64,000 bases of DNA from an uncultured Muribaculaceae bacterium (GCA_910583525.1 CAJTXL010000007.1:1-64000); one strand, 5' to 3'. Shown: positions 16,493 through 26,445, counted from the stretch's first letter. Notes: generated from the letters alone by a model not told the origin. A program made the numbers and translations.

Positions 16493-17601
16493 GACGTATA
16501 GCCGCCATGCGCCCGTATGCGCTCCTGGCCCTGTCCGCGCTGCTTCTGACGGGCTGCTGCATCCACCAGGAGCCCAAGCCGCCGGTCGAGCCGGAGCCGC
16601 CGTCCGACACCCGTCCCTTCCGCCTCGAGCTGACCTTCGACCGCGACCTTCCACTGCTCGGAGAATACGTCTACGACGGCGGCAACGTGGCCCGGTCGCG
16701 CTCGCGCGGCCCCGAGGACGCCCTGCTGCCGCACGACGTCCGCTACACCGTCAACGCCTACGGCATCAGCCGCGGCGGCGAGGTGGTGCGCCGTCCCGAC
16801 GCCTCGTTCGTGTTCACCCGTCAGTCCGCGGCCGAACTCGACACCGTCGTCGACATCGCCGTGCCCGAGGGCGACTACCGCCTCATCGTCTTCGTCGACC
16901 ACGTCGACGCCGGCACCGCCTCCGACAAATACTACGACACTTCCGACTTCGAGGAGATTATCCTGCGCGACCGCGGCCGCCACAGCGGCTCCAACCCCTG
17001 GCGCGAAGCCTTCGTCGGCTATGCCGAGACCTCGGTCGTGAGCCGCGCCCCCGACGGCAGCCCCTCGCGCTCGCCCGTCGACGGCGCCACCGTGGAGATG
17101 CACCGCCCAATGGCAAAGTACCGCTTCATCTCCACCGACCTGCGCCGATTCATCGAACAGTCGGCACGTTCGCGCGCCGGGCGCGAAGCCGCGGCCGACG
17201 GCAAGGGCGGCGAACCCTCGCGCGCCCCGGCTCTTGGCGACTACCGCGTCACCATGCACTACACGCGCTACATGCCCTGCTCCTTCAACATGTTCACCGA
17301 CCGCCCGGCCGACTCGTGGACAGGCGTGAGCTACGAGTCGACCATCCGACCCCTGGGCGACGACGAGGCCGAAGTCGCCTTCGACTACGTCTTCGTCAAC
17401 GGCAGCGAGACCGCCGTCACCGTCGCCATGGAGGTGCACGACACCGACGGCACCCTGCTGGCGCGCATCCCGGCCTTCGAGGTGCCCCTGCGACGCTCCA
17501 TGGAGACAATCGTCCGCGGCGAGTTCCTCACCACGCGCGCCGGCGGCGCCATAGGCATAAGCCCAGGTTTCGACGGCAGCTTCGACATAGAAATAAAATA
17601 A
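16486..17601 (+). CDS. Fimbrillin-like lipoprotein (Mfa2 or DUF6562-like)
   Basis: 371 aa from ATG 16486, or 364 aa from ATG 16507; the latter gives a tighter signal peptide. The frame is open further 5', but that part lies inside the DUF3575 gene. The lipobox is LLTGCC. Recognisable parts are FRLELTFDRDLPLLGEYVY, VPEGDYRLIVFVDHVDAG with DKYYDTSDFE, HRPMAKYRFISTDL, and a C-terminal FDGSFDIEI strand, a layout like the two larger lipoproteins downstream. It is probably an anchor or accessory subunit of a surface fibre. The gene is very GC rich: 16741-16800 has 44 G or C in 60 by my count. The family name is tentative. Confidence 0.72.
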   Translation: MVGRIAAMRPYALLALSALLLTGCCIHQEPKPPVEPEPPSDTRPFRLELTFDRDLPLLGEYVYDGGNVARSRSRGPEDALLPHDVRYTVNAYGISRGGEVVRRPDASFVFTRQSAAELDTVVDIAVPEGDYRLIVFVDHVDAGTASDKYYDTSDFEEIILRDRGRHSGSNPWREAFVGYAETSVVSRAPDGSPSRSPVDGATVEMHRPMAKYRFISTDLRRFIEQSARSRAGREAAADGKGGEPSRAPALGDYRVTMHYTRYMPCSFNMFTDRPADSWTGVSYESTIRPLGDDEAEVAFDYVFVNGSETAVTVAMEVHDTDGTLLARIPAFEVPLRRSMETIVRGEFLTTRAGGAIGISPGFDGSFDIEIK

Positions 17602-17626
17602 CAATAATATAAAAAACTCTTCCAAA

Positions 17627-19792
17627 ATGAAAAAACTTCTTTTAGCATCAGCAACAATTGCAAGCCTAATGCTTGCATCCTGCTCCAACGAGGAAGTCGT
17701 AGCTCCGGCAACCGGAGGCAATGTGACATTCACGGCAGAACTTCCCGTACTCGGCTCGCGCGCCTACGGCGACGGAACCACAGCCTCATCGCTCACAGCC
17801 TACGTATACTCGGCTGAAGAAGGGCAGGCTCCGAAGTTCCTCTTCTCTAAAGAAGCCGACTTCAAAGGCAAACTGCAAACGACCGTTACACTCGACCTCG
17901 TGACCGGCAAGACCTACGACATCGTATTCTGGACGCAGGCAACCGAAGCGCCCTATACCTACGACTCCGACAACCGCACCATAACCGTGACTTACGGCGG
18001 AGCTGCCAACGATGAGAAGCGCGACGCGTTTTTCTTCACCGAAAAAGGCCTCAAAATAACAGGACCGGTGCAGAAAACCGTATCGCTCAAACGTCCGTTC
18101 GCTCAGCTTAACGTGCTGACCTCTGACTACGCCACTGCTCAAGCATCGAAAATCGAAGTGAAACAGACCGGCCTCACTATGACCCTTCCTAACACACTCG
18201 ACCTCACCACAGGCGCCGTCAGCGGCGAAGCAGAAGTGTCGTATGCCCTTGCCGACATCCCCAACGACGAAATCGTAAAAGAGGAATCGGGCAAGACCTA
18301 CAAATACCTGTCGATGAACTACATTCTCGTTGGCGCCGACAAAGCCATCGTCGATGTGAAAATCGGTACAGACTTCGCCCTCAACAGCGCACTCACTTTC
18401 AACGCAGTACCCGTACAACGCAACTACCGCACAAATATCTACGGCGCGCTCCTCACCAATCCTGCAATCTTCGACGTCGAAATCCTTCCCGACTTCGACG
18501 ACATGAACAACGTTGAAATTGCAGTTTGGGACGGCAAATCCGTAGCCCAACCGACAATCAATGAAGACGCCAAAACCGTCGAAGTAAAAGGCCCGGCACA
18601 ATTCATCGGTCTTGCACAGCTTGTAAACGGAACAGACGGCAACCCGGCCCAGGATTTCGAAGGATACACCGTCACACTCGACGGCGACATCGATTTCGGC
18701 GGCAACGAAATAACCGCTATCGCCGCTGATGCCGTACGCGATGGCGGCAGCTACACCGGCAGCGTGTTCAAAGGTGTACTCGATGGCAATAACGCCACAA
18801 TCAGCAACTTCACCATCGCGAACAACACGACCAACCTCGATGCAGTCGCAGGCTTCATAGCCAACCTCTCGGGCGAAACAGCCGAGGTCAAAAACCTAAA
18901 GTTCAAAAATATCGCCATATCAGGGCCCGAATGCGAGCAGGTCGGCGTAATCGGCATGGTCACCGGCGGCGCAAAAGTTACCAACGTACATGTTCAATCA
19001 GGCACCGTCAACGGCCGCCAAGGCGTAGGCGGCATTGTAGGTCGTATGATGAAAGACGGCTCTATCGAAAACTGCTCGAACGCCGCTGAAATCAGCTGTA
19101 CAACAAACAACGTAGGCGGTATCGTCGGCGCAGCCTACCGCACAGAAGTAGGCAAAACCATGACTATCAAAGACTGTCATAACACCGGCAAAATCTACGC
19201 CAAGAATGTAAGCGCAGGCGGCATAGCAGGCCTCAATGCAGCCGACATCACCAACTGCACCAACGACGGCGAAATATCAGGCGACAACAACTCCATAGGC
19301 GGCATCGCAGGCCAACAGATAGCCCGTGGCACCCTGTCGGGATGCACCAACAACGGCAAAGTCTCAGGCAATGGCGGTCTCGGCTACGGCGGCATTATAG
19401 GCTGGCTCGTTTACAACAGCATACCCTCGGCTTACCCCAACTACGGAATTGTCAGCATAACCGCTTGCACAAACAACGGTCAGATAATAGCACCCAATGC
19501 AAGCTCTGCCGCCGGTATTGTAGGACTCACTTACCGCCACGCAACCATTACCGACTGCAATAACACCTCAAGCCGGATTACAGCCAAAGATATGGCAGCA
19601 GGCATAACCGTATATCAGAACACAGGCAACGCACTACCGGATACTGAAGGCCATCTCACTGTTACAGGCTGCACATCCACTACCAATACGGAAACACAGA
19701 TGACAGCCGGGCTCAAAGGCGAAATTGTTTACGACAATACTGCCGGCGCCAATACTACCATCGAAAACAACACATACGCTCCTGCCGAATAA
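17627..19792 (+). CDS. Surface lipoprotein: fimbrillin-like domain plus GLUG beta-helix
   Basis: 721 aa. The lipobox LASC (Cys19) is followed by SNEE, an acidic stretch like the Bacteroidetes surface-export signal. Residues about 30-305 form a fimbrillin-like domain (DUF6562-like) with GSRAYGDGTT, LVTGKTYDIVFWTQA, KYLSMNYILVGADKA and VPVQRNYRTNIYGALLTNP. Residues about 320-715 are a right-handed beta-helix of GLUG-type repeats such as VGGIVGRM, AGGIAGLN and IGGIAGQQ, alternating with 'ITNCTNDGEISG' units. It is likely displayed outside the cell. The next gene is a paralogue with a near-identical N-terminal domain. Confidence 0.82.
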   Translation: MKKLLLASATIASLMLASCSNEEVVAPATGGNVTFTAELPVLGSRAYGDGTTASSLTAYVYSAEEGQAPKFLFSKEADFKGKLQTTVTLDLVTGKTYDIVFWTQATEAPYTYDSDNRTITVTYGGAANDEKRDAFFFTEKGLKITGPVQKTVSLKRPFAQLNVLTSDYATAQASKIEVKQTGLTMTLPNTLDLTTGAVSGEAEVSYALADIPNDEIVKEESGKTYKYLSMNYILVGADKAIVDVKIGTDFALNSALTFNAVPVQRNYRTNIYGALLTNPAIFDVEILPDFDDMNNVEIAVWDGKSVAQPTINEDAKTVEVKGPAQFIGLAQLVNGTDGNPAQDFEGYTVTLDGDIDFGGNEITAIAADAVRDGGSYTGSVFKGVLDGNNATISNFTIANNTTNLDAVAGFIANLSGETAEVKNLKFKNIAISGPECEQVGVIGMVTGGAKVTNVHVQSGTVNGRQGVGGIVGRMMKDGSIENCSNAAEISCTTNNVGGIVGAAYRTEVGKTMTIKDCHNTGKIYAKNVSAGGIAGLNAADITNCTNDGEISGDNNSIGGIAGQQIARGTLSGCTNNGKVSGNGGLGYGGIIGWLVYNSIPSAYPNYGIVSITACTNNGQIIAPNASSAAGIVGLTYRHATITDCNNTSSRITAKDMAAGITVYQNTGNALPDTEGHLTVTGCTSTTNTETQMTAGLKGEIVYDNTAGANTTIENNTYAPAE

Positions 19793-19834
19793 ACACAACA
19801 ATTATATAAATAACAATAAATCAATAACCACACA

Positions 19835-22282
19835 ATGAAAAAGTACATTTTTGCAGGCATCGCAGCCGCCCTTTTGGCGACATCCTGCTCCAACGAAGAT
19901 GTCGTAGCTCCGTCAACCGGGGGCAACGTGGTGTTCACAGCCGAACTGCCGACTCTCGGCTCACGCGCCTACGGCGACGGAACTACAGCCTCGTCGCTCA
20001 CAGCCTACGTATACTCGGCAGAAGAAGGCGAAACTCCTACCTTCCTCTTCTCTAAAAAAGCAGACTTCGCCGGCGAACTGAAAACAACCGTACAGCTCGA
20101 CCTCGTGACAGGCAAGACCTACGACATCGTGTTCTGGACACAGGCATCAGGCGCACCCTACACCTACAGCACCGACGACCGCACAATAACCGTCAACTAC
20201 GAAGGCGCCACCGCCAACGACGAAACACGCGACGCATTCTACTTCACCGAAAAAGGCCTCAAAATAACAGGCCCGGTGCAGAAAACAGTATCGCTCAGAC
20301 GTCCGTTCGCCCAGCTCAACGTACTGACATCTGACTACGCCAGCGTTACCGCATCAGGCGTCGAAGTGACAAAGTCGAGCCTGACAATGACTCTTCCGAA
20401 AACCCTCGACCTCGCCACCGGCGCCGTCAGCGGCGAAGATGAAGTGTCGTACGCCCTTGCCGACATCCCCGTCAGCGACGACATCGTAATCGAACAATCG
20501 GGCAAAACTTACAAATACCTGTCGATGAACTACATCCTCGCCGACGCCGACAAAGCCGTCGTAGATGTGAAAATAGGCACCGACTTCGAACTCAACAACG
20601 AACTCGCCTTCACCGCAGTGCCCGTACAGCGTAACTACCGCACCAACATCTTCGGCGCACTCCTCACCAATCCGGCAGTCTTCGACGTCGAAATTCTCCC
20701 CGACTTCGACGGCATGAACAACATCGACAAGGATAAAGAAATCGCTCCGGGCGTAGAATTCGACGAAGCAACCAAAACCTACAAGCTTTACACCAAAGAC
20801 GCTCTGCTGTGGTTCAACGACCAGACCAACACTGCCAAGAACCAATTTTCGGGCTGCACGGTAATACTCGTATCCGATGTAGACCTCAACCGCGTAAAAT
20901 GGACTCCCATCGCCAAAGGCAGCGCATTCTTGGGCGTGTTCGATGGCGGCAACAACACCATCAGCAACCTCACAACCACCGACCCCGACTGCGCGGGATT
21001 TTTCTGGAGCGCACGCAACGTAAAAAACCTCACACTTAAGAACGTAAAAATCAGCGGCAATTTCAAAGCCGGTGCAATCAGCGGCGACGGCCTCTGCTCC
21101 ACTTTCGACAACTGCCACGTTGACGGCGGTACCATAGTATCGACACCCCGCGAAGTGAACGGCGTAATGGACGACGGCAACAACGTAGGCGGCATCACCG
21201 GCTACCTCTCGGCAGAACCGAACGCGTCAATAACCAACTGCTCGGTTAAAAACGTCACACTCAAGGCATTCCGCACAATAGGCGGTCTTGTAGGAAAAAT
21301 GCAGGGCGCCAGCTGCAACGTCAAAGGCAATACCGTTGAAAATGTCGAAATCATCGCCAACATGACAACCCCCGGCTATCCCACACCCTCTCGTGGTGCC
21401 GAAGCAGGCGAAATCTGCAACAGCCTCATTGGCGGTGCTTCGCTCAACGCAGCCGACAACACAACAACAGATGTTACCGTCACCATCATCGGCCCCAACA
21501 ACGAAGGCAATATCGAAATAGCCGATGCAAAAGCCCTTGGCGTACTTTCCGACATCATCATCGGCGGAGAAACTTTCGAAGGCAAAACCATAGTTCTTAC
21601 CCAAGACATAGCCCTCGACCCGACAGTATCGTTCGAACCTCTCGGCAAATTCCAAATGGGTTCGAGCACTGCATTCAAAGGCACTTTCGACGGACAAGGA
21701 CATACCATCAGCGACCTCTATATAGAAACTACCACATCGAAGAAGTCTGTAGGTCTCTTCGGACAGGTACAAAACGCAACCATCAAAAACCTCACACTCA
21801 AAAACCCGACAGTAAAAGGTGCGGCTTATGCCGGTGCACTCGTAGGCTTGGCATATAAAGGCAATGGCTACACTACAATAGAAAATGTTACCGTAGACGG
21901 CGCCACAGTCATCTCCGTTCCACAAAAATTCCTCTTCTCCTACGACGGCGGCAACAACGTCGGCGGCCTTATCGGCATCACCCAATTCGGCATCGTCCTT
22001 AAAGGATGCACAGTGAAAAACTCCACCGTCACAGGCTATGAGAAAGTCGGCGGCATGGTAGGCCTCGCCTGCTATGTGCCCGGTTCTACACTGACAAGCG
22101 GCAACGTCACCATCTACGAAAACAACACGGTAGAGAACGTAACCGTCAACCAAAGCCTTGAAAACGCATATCAAACAACCGTACCTACCACAATCGGCGC
22201 TTTCGGCGGAATGGAAACAAACACCGCCATACCCTCCGAAACCTACACACTCACCAACGTAACCGTAAACCCGGCAGAATAA
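19835..22282 (+). CDS. Surface lipoprotein paralogue with two GLUG beta-helix modules
   Basis: 815 aa. The lipobox is ATSC (Cys19 region), followed by SNEDV. The first 300 residues closely repeat the preceding protein, including the identical stretch GDGTTASSLTAYVYSAEEG. The C-terminal part is different and holds two beta-helix modules. Each opens with a similar phrase (F.G.TVILVSDVDLNRVKWTPI, then F.G.TIVLTQDIALDPTVSFEPL) and a FDG..NTISNL or FDGQGHTISDL strand. Repeats such as VGGITGYL, IGGLVGKM and VGGLIGIT follow. It was probably made by gene duplication followed by replacement or duplication of C-terminal modules. A terminator follows. Confidence 0.82.
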   Translation: MKKYIFAGIAAALLATSCSNEDVVAPSTGGNVVFTAELPTLGSRAYGDGTTASSLTAYVYSAEEGETPTFLFSKKADFAGELKTTVQLDLVTGKTYDIVFWTQASGAPYTYSTDDRTITVNYEGATANDETRDAFYFTEKGLKITGPVQKTVSLRRPFAQLNVLTSDYASVTASGVEVTKSSLTMTLPKTLDLATGAVSGEDEVSYALADIPVSDDIVIEQSGKTYKYLSMNYILADADKAVVDVKIGTDFELNNELAFTAVPVQRNYRTNIFGALLTNPAVFDVEILPDFDGMNNIDKDKEIAPGVEFDEATKTYKLYTKDALLWFNDQTNTAKNQFSGCTVILVSDVDLNRVKWTPIAKGSAFLGVFDGGNNTISNLTTTDPDCAGFFWSARNVKNLTLKNVKISGNFKAGAISGDGLCSTFDNCHVDGGTIVSTPREVNGVMDDGNNVGGITGYLSAEPNASITNCSVKNVTLKAFRTIGGLVGKMQGASCNVKGNTVENVEIIANMTTPGYPTPSRGAEAGEICNSLIGGASLNAADNTTTDVTVTIIGPNNEGNIEIADAKALGVLSDIIIGGETFEGKTIVLTQDIALDPTVSFEPLGKFQMGSSTAFKGTFDGQGHTISDLYIETTTSKKSVGLFGQVQNATIKNLTLKNPTVKGAAYAGALVGLAYKGNGYTTIENVTVDGATVISVPQKFLFSYDGGNNVGGLIGITQFGIVLKGCTVKNSTVTGYEKVGGMVGLACYVPGSTLTSGNVTIYENNTVENVTVNQSLENAYQTTVPTTIGAFGGMETNTAIPSETYTLTNVTVNPAE

Positions 22283-22317
22283 TCCGCCGACAAGCAATAC
22301 GGCTTACTGATACTGAA

Positions 22318-22352
22318 AACCGTCTGTGCCAACGAGGCACGGACGGTTTTTT
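22318..22352 (+). terminator. Terminator of the surface-protein operon
   Basis: AACCGTCTGTGCC and GGCACGGACGGTT form a near-perfect stem around AACGA, followed by TTTT. Confidence 0.88.
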
Positions 22353-22362
22353 CATATAAAGT

Positions 22363-22393
22363 TTTGCCAATTGTCCCATATTTGTTATTTTTG
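22363..22393 (+). promoter_or_regulatory. Promoter of the methylmalonyl-CoA mutase genes
   Basis: TTTG (22363-22366), a 19-bp spacer, then TATTTTTG (22386-22393), 43 bp before the start. The leader is too short for a cobalamin riboswitch. Confidence 0.75.
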
Positions 22394-22436
22394 CGCAGAA
22401 AAACACAACTAACTATATATCGACAGATATTTTTTT

Positions 22437-24284
22437 ATGGCAGAAAATAACGAAAAACTGTTCGACCAGTTTCCCGAGGTGAGCTACCAGGAGTGGCGCG
22501 CCAAGGTTGAGGCAGACCTCAAAGGTGCCGACTTCAACAAGAAACTGGTATGGCGCACAAACGAAGGCTTCAACGTTGAGCCTGTATACCGCGCCGAAGA
22601 CATCGCCGGTCTGAAGACGACCGACTCACTACCCGGCCAGTATCCCTACGTGCGCGGAACACGCACCGACAACGACTGGCTGACCCGTCAGAACATCATA
22701 GCCGACAACGCCAAAGAAGCAAACGCCACGGCACTCGACGTGCTCACAAAAGGTGTAAACTCCCTTGGCTATAAAGTGGCTTCGGCCGACGATGTCGCCG
22801 TGTTCCTCGACGGCATAGACCTTTCTAAAGTAGAAATCAACCTCTCATGCTGCCCCGGCAAGGCGCTTGACGTCGCCAAGGCTCTCGTAGCCTGCATCGT
22901 TGCCGCCGGCGCACAAGATACTTTCCGCGGCTCTGTCAACTACAATCCGCTCCGACGCCAGCTCATACACGGCGTTGAAGGCTTCGACGCCGCTGCCGTA
23001 ACAGCCGACGCATGCGCTCTGCTCGACATCGTAGCGCCCGTCAAGGGGCTCCGCTGCCTCGCCGTCGATTCCGACATACTCGCCAACGCCGGCGCATATA
23101 TCTATCAGGAACTCGGCTACGCACTCGCCTGGGGCGCCGCTTGGCTCACAGCGCTTACTGACGCCGGCCGCAGCGCCACCGAAGTGGCATGCCGCATAAA
23201 GTTCAACATGTGCGTGTCGTCGAACTTCTTCATGGAAATCGCCAAATTCCGCGCCGCACGCATGCTTTGGGCTCAAATCGTAGAGCAATACAAGCCCGAA
23301 TGCCCCTGCGCTGCCAAGATGTATGTCAACGCCACAACATCGCGCTTCAACCAGACCATCTACGACGCCCACGTCAACCTGCTCCGCAGCCAGACAGAGA
23401 CCTTCTCGGCATGCGTTGCCGGTGTCGACACCATAGTGGTGACTCCTTTCGATGCCCCCTATAAACGTCCCGACGCATTCTCGGAACGCATAGCACGCAA
23501 CCAGCAGTTCCTCCTCAAAGAGGAAAGCCACATGGACAAAGTGGTCGACCCGGCAGGCGGCAGCTACTATGTGGAACATCTCACCGTAGCCATCGCCGAA
23601 GAAGCATGGAAGCTCTTCCTTGCTACCGTCGATGCAGAAGGCGGCTTCTTCGCTACCGTAGGCAAGGGCGACGTTCAGAAGGCCGTAAACGAATCGTGCG
23701 GCAAACGCCACACCGACGTCGCCAAGCGCAAAGAAATACTGCTTGGAACCAACCAGTACCCCAACATCAACGAGCTTGCCGCAGGCAAAATCGAGACTAC
23801 CGGCTGCCACTGCGGATGCAGCGCCGAAAAAGGCCCCAACGCCCTGGCAATGAAGCGTGCCGCCACCGATTTCGAAGAGTTGCGTCTCGCCACCGAAGCC
23901 TCGACAAAACGCCCCAAAGTATTCATGCTCACAATAGGCAACCTCGCCATGCGTCTTGCACGTGCACAGTTCTCGACAAACTTTTTCGGTTGCGCAGGCT
24001 ACGAAATCATCGACAACCTCGGTTTTGAGACCGTCGAAGAGGGCGTCGACGCCGCTCTTGCAAAAGAAGCCGACGTGATAGTGCTCTGCTCGTCCGACGA
24101 CGAATATGCCGAACTCGCACCGAAAGCATTCAAATATCTCGACGGCCGCGCCGAGTTCGTCGTAGCCGGCGCCCCGGCCTGCACCGAAGATCTCAAGACC
24201 GCAGGCATCAACGACTTCGTGCATGTCCGCTGCAACGTGCTCGAAACCCTGCGCGACTTCAACAACCGTCTTCTCAACAAATAA
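22437..24284 (+). CDS. mutA: Methylmalonyl-CoA mutase small subunit
   Basis: 615 aa. It partners MutB in the cobalamin-dependent isomerisation of succinyl-CoA and methylmalonyl-CoA, used to make propionate from succinate. The N-terminal half is a TIM barrel like MutB (FFMEIAKFRAARMLWAQIV, EESHMDKVVDPAGGSYYVE). The C-terminal B12-like domain (about 490-615) keeps the fold, but at the DxHxxG position it reads IGNLAMRLARAQFST, so the cobalamin-ligand His is absent, as usual for small subunits. It is followed after 25 bp by mutB and co-transcribed with it. Confidence 0.96.
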   Translation: MAENNEKLFDQFPEVSYQEWRAKVEADLKGADFNKKLVWRTNEGFNVEPVYRAEDIAGLKTTDSLPGQYPYVRGTRTDNDWLTRQNIIADNAKEANATALDVLTKGVNSLGYKVASADDVAVFLDGIDLSKVEINLSCCPGKALDVAKALVACIVAAGAQDTFRGSVNYNPLRRQLIHGVEGFDAAAVTADACALLDIVAPVKGLRCLAVDSDILANAGAYIYQELGYALAWGAAWLTALTDAGRSATEVACRIKFNMCVSSNFFMEIAKFRAARMLWAQIVEQYKPECPCAAKMYVNATTSRFNQTIYDAHVNLLRSQTETFSACVAGVDTIVVTPFDAPYKRPDAFSERIARNQQFLLKEESHMDKVVDPAGGSYYVEHLTVAIAEEAWKLFLATVDAEGGFFATVGKGDVQKAVNESCGKRHTDVAKRKEILLGTNQYPNINELAAGKIETTGCHCGCSAEKGPNALAMKRAATDFEELRLATEASTKRPKVFMLTIGNLAMRLARAQFSTNFFGCAGYEIIDNLGFETVEEGVDAALAKEADVIVLCSSDDEYAELAPKAFKYLDGRAEFVVAGAPACTEDLKTAGINDFVHVRCNVLETLRDFNNRLLNK

Positions 24285-24309
24285 ACCAACTGTCTCAGCC
24301 ATATAGACT

Positions 24310-26445
24310 ATGAAACCCGATTTTAAAAACATCGACATCACGGCAGGGACATGCGGTCCCAAACCGGCCACGGCCGAAACCGAGCTGTGGACAACTCCCG
24401 AGCTTATTCCCGTAAAGCCCATATACACCAAAGACGACCTCGAAGGCCTCGAACATCTCAACTTCATGTCGGGCATACCGCCATTCCTGCGTGGCCCGTA
24501 CAGTGCGATGTACCCACTGCGTCCCTGGACCATCCGCCAATATGCAGGCTTCTCGACAGCAGCCGAATCGAACGCCTTCTACCGCCGCAACCTTGCATCG
24601 GGCCAAAAAGGCCTCTCGGTGGCATTCGACCTTGCCACACACCGCGGATATGACGCCGACCACGCACGCGTAGTGGGCGACGTGGGCAAAGCAGGCGTAT
24701 CTATCTGCTCGCTCGACGACATGAAAGTGCTCTTCGACGGCATACCCCTGAACAAGATGTCCGTGTCTATGACCATGAACGGCGCCGTACTCCCCGTACT
24801 CGCATTCTACATCAACGCAGGCCTCGAACAGGGCGCAAAACTCGAAGAGATGGCAGGCACCATACAGAACGACATCCTCAAGGAATTCATGGTGCGCAAC
24901 ACCTATATATATCCGCCGGAGTTCTCGATGCGCATTATCGCCGACATCTTCGAGTACACCTCGCAGAACATGCCCAAATTCAACTCCATTTCGATTTCGG
25001 GCTACCACATGCAGGAAGCCGGCGCAACATGCGACATCGAACTGGCTTATACGCTCGCCGACGGTCTCGAATATCTCCGTGCAGGCGTCAACGCAGGCAT
25101 GGACATCGACGCTTTCGCACCACGCCTGTCGTTCTTCTGGGCCATCGGCATGAACTACTTCATGGAAGTGGCCAAAATGCGTGCGGCACGCATGCTTTGG
25201 GCCAAAATCGTCAAGCAGTTCAATCCGAAGAACCCCAAATCGCTCGCACTGCGCACACACTCTCAGACATCGGGCTGGTCGCTCACCGAGCAAGACCCGT
25301 TCAACAACGTAGGCCGCACATGTATCGAAGCCATGGGCGCAGCGCTGGGCCACACGCAGAGCCTGCACACCAACGCCCTCGACGAAGCCATCGCTCTGCC
25401 CACCGACTTCTCGGCACGCATAGCGCGCAACACTCAGATTTACATCCAGGAAGAAACCCAGGTGACACGTGCCATCGACCCGTGGGGCGGCTCGTACTAT
25501 GTAGAAGCCCTCACCAACGAAATAGCACACCGCGCATGGGAGCACATCCAGGAAATCGAGAAACTCGGCGGCATGGCTAAAGCCATCGAGACAGGCCTGC
25601 CCAAACTCCGCATCGAAGAAGCCTCGGCACGCACCCAGGCACGCATCGACTCGGGCCGTCAGACAATCGTAGGCATCAACAAATACCGCCTCGACCACGA
25701 AGACCCCATCGACATTCTCGAAATCGACAACACCGAAGTGCGCCGCGAGCAAATCGAACGCCTCAACGACGTCAAGGCACACCGCGACGAAGCCAAGGTC
25801 AAAGAAGCCCTCAAGGCCATCACCGAATGCGTCCGCACAAAAGAAGGCAACCTTCTCGACCTCGCCGTCAAAGCCGCCGGCCTCCGTGCCACACTCGGTG
25901 AGATATCCGACGCCTGCGAAGAAGTCGTAGGCCGATATAAAGCAGTAATCAGAACAATCTCAGGCGTGTACTCAAGCGAAACAAAACAAGACCCCGACTT
26001 TGTCAAGGCACAGCAGATGTGCGAAGACTTCGCCAAACGCGAAGGCCGTCAACCCCGTATCATGATTGCCAAGATGGGCCAGGACGGCCACGACCGAGGC
26101 GCCAAAGTCGTTGCCACCGGCTATGCCGACTGCGGCTTCGACGTCGACATGGGGCCCTTGTTCCAGACACCGGCCGAAGCAGCCCGTCAGGCAGTAGAAA
26201 ACGACGTCCACATCCTCGGCGTTTCATCGCTCGCCGCAGGCCACAAGACACTCATCCCCCAAGTTATCGAAGAACTAAAGAAGCTTGGCCGTGAAGACAT
26301 ACTTGTGACAGCTGGCGGTGTCATCCCGGCGCAGGACTACGACTTCCTATACAAAGCCGGTGTTGCAGCCATCTTCGGCCCGGGCACACGCATACCCCTC
26401 TCTGCAATCAAGATGCTCGAAATACTCAACGAGCAGACAGAATAA
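24310..26445 (+). CDS. mutB: Methylmalonyl-CoA mutase large subunit
   Basis: 711 aa, the catalytic subunit. The N-terminal substrate barrel includes RPWTIRQYAGFSTAAESNAFYRRN and SGYHMQEAGA. The C-terminal domain has GQDGHDRGAKV (about residues 592-602) with the His that coordinates cobalt (DxHxxG), then LGVSSLAAGH and the GGVIPAQDYDFLYKAGVAAIFGPGT end. All elements are intact. The epimerase, decarboxylase and meaB-type chaperone genes of the pathway are not in this window. Confidence 0.98.
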   Translation: MKPDFKNIDITAGTCGPKPATAETELWTTPELIPVKPIYTKDDLEGLEHLNFMSGIPPFLRGPYSAMYPLRPWTIRQYAGFSTAAESNAFYRRNLASGQKGLSVAFDLATHRGYDADHARVVGDVGKAGVSICSLDDMKVLFDGIPLNKMSVSMTMNGAVLPVLAFYINAGLEQGAKLEEMAGTIQNDILKEFMVRNTYIYPPEFSMRIIADIFEYTSQNMPKFNSISISGYHMQEAGATCDIELAYTLADGLEYLRAGVNAGMDIDAFAPRLSFFWAIGMNYFMEVAKMRAARMLWAKIVKQFNPKNPKSLALRTHSQTSGWSLTEQDPFNNVGRTCIEAMGAALGHTQSLHTNALDEAIALPTDFSARIARNTQIYIQEETQVTRAIDPWGGSYYVEALTNEIAHRAWEHIQEIEKLGGMAKAIETGLPKLRIEEASARTQARIDSGRQTIVGINKYRLDHEDPIDILEIDNTEVRREQIERLNDVKAHRDEAKVKEALKAITECVRTKEGNLLDLAVKAAGLRATLGEISDACEEVVGRYKAVIRTISGVYSSETKQDPDFVKAQQMCEDFAKREGRQPRIMIAKMGQDGHDRGAKVVATGYADCGFDVDMGPLFQTPAEAARQAVENDVHILGVSSLAAGHKTLIPQVIEELKKLGREDILVTAGGVIPAQDYDFLYKAGVAAIFGPGTRIPLSAIKMLEILNEQTE

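Noticed and set aside
15842..17733. Long minus-strand open frames opposite the GC-rich DUF3575 and lipoprotein genes
   Set aside because: GC-rich DNA has few stop codons on either strand. The products are low-complexity Arg/Gly/Val-rich and resemble nothing.
18990..19700. Regular short repeats in the lipoprotein gene, considered as CRISPR or minisatellite
   Set aside because: Units vary in length and sequence at the DNA level and translate into GLUG-type beta-helix turns, so they are protein repeats.
22350..22436. Cobalamin riboswitch before methylmalonyl-CoA mutase
   Set aside because: The leader is only about 40 nt, and no B12-box-like sequence or extended fold is present.
22845..25782. 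Two long minus-strand open frames (562 and 495 codons) opposite mutA and mutB
   Set aside because: They follow from codon use on the coding strand. Their products have strange Cys-, Val- and His-rich composition and no motif, while the plus-strand genes are complete enzymes.
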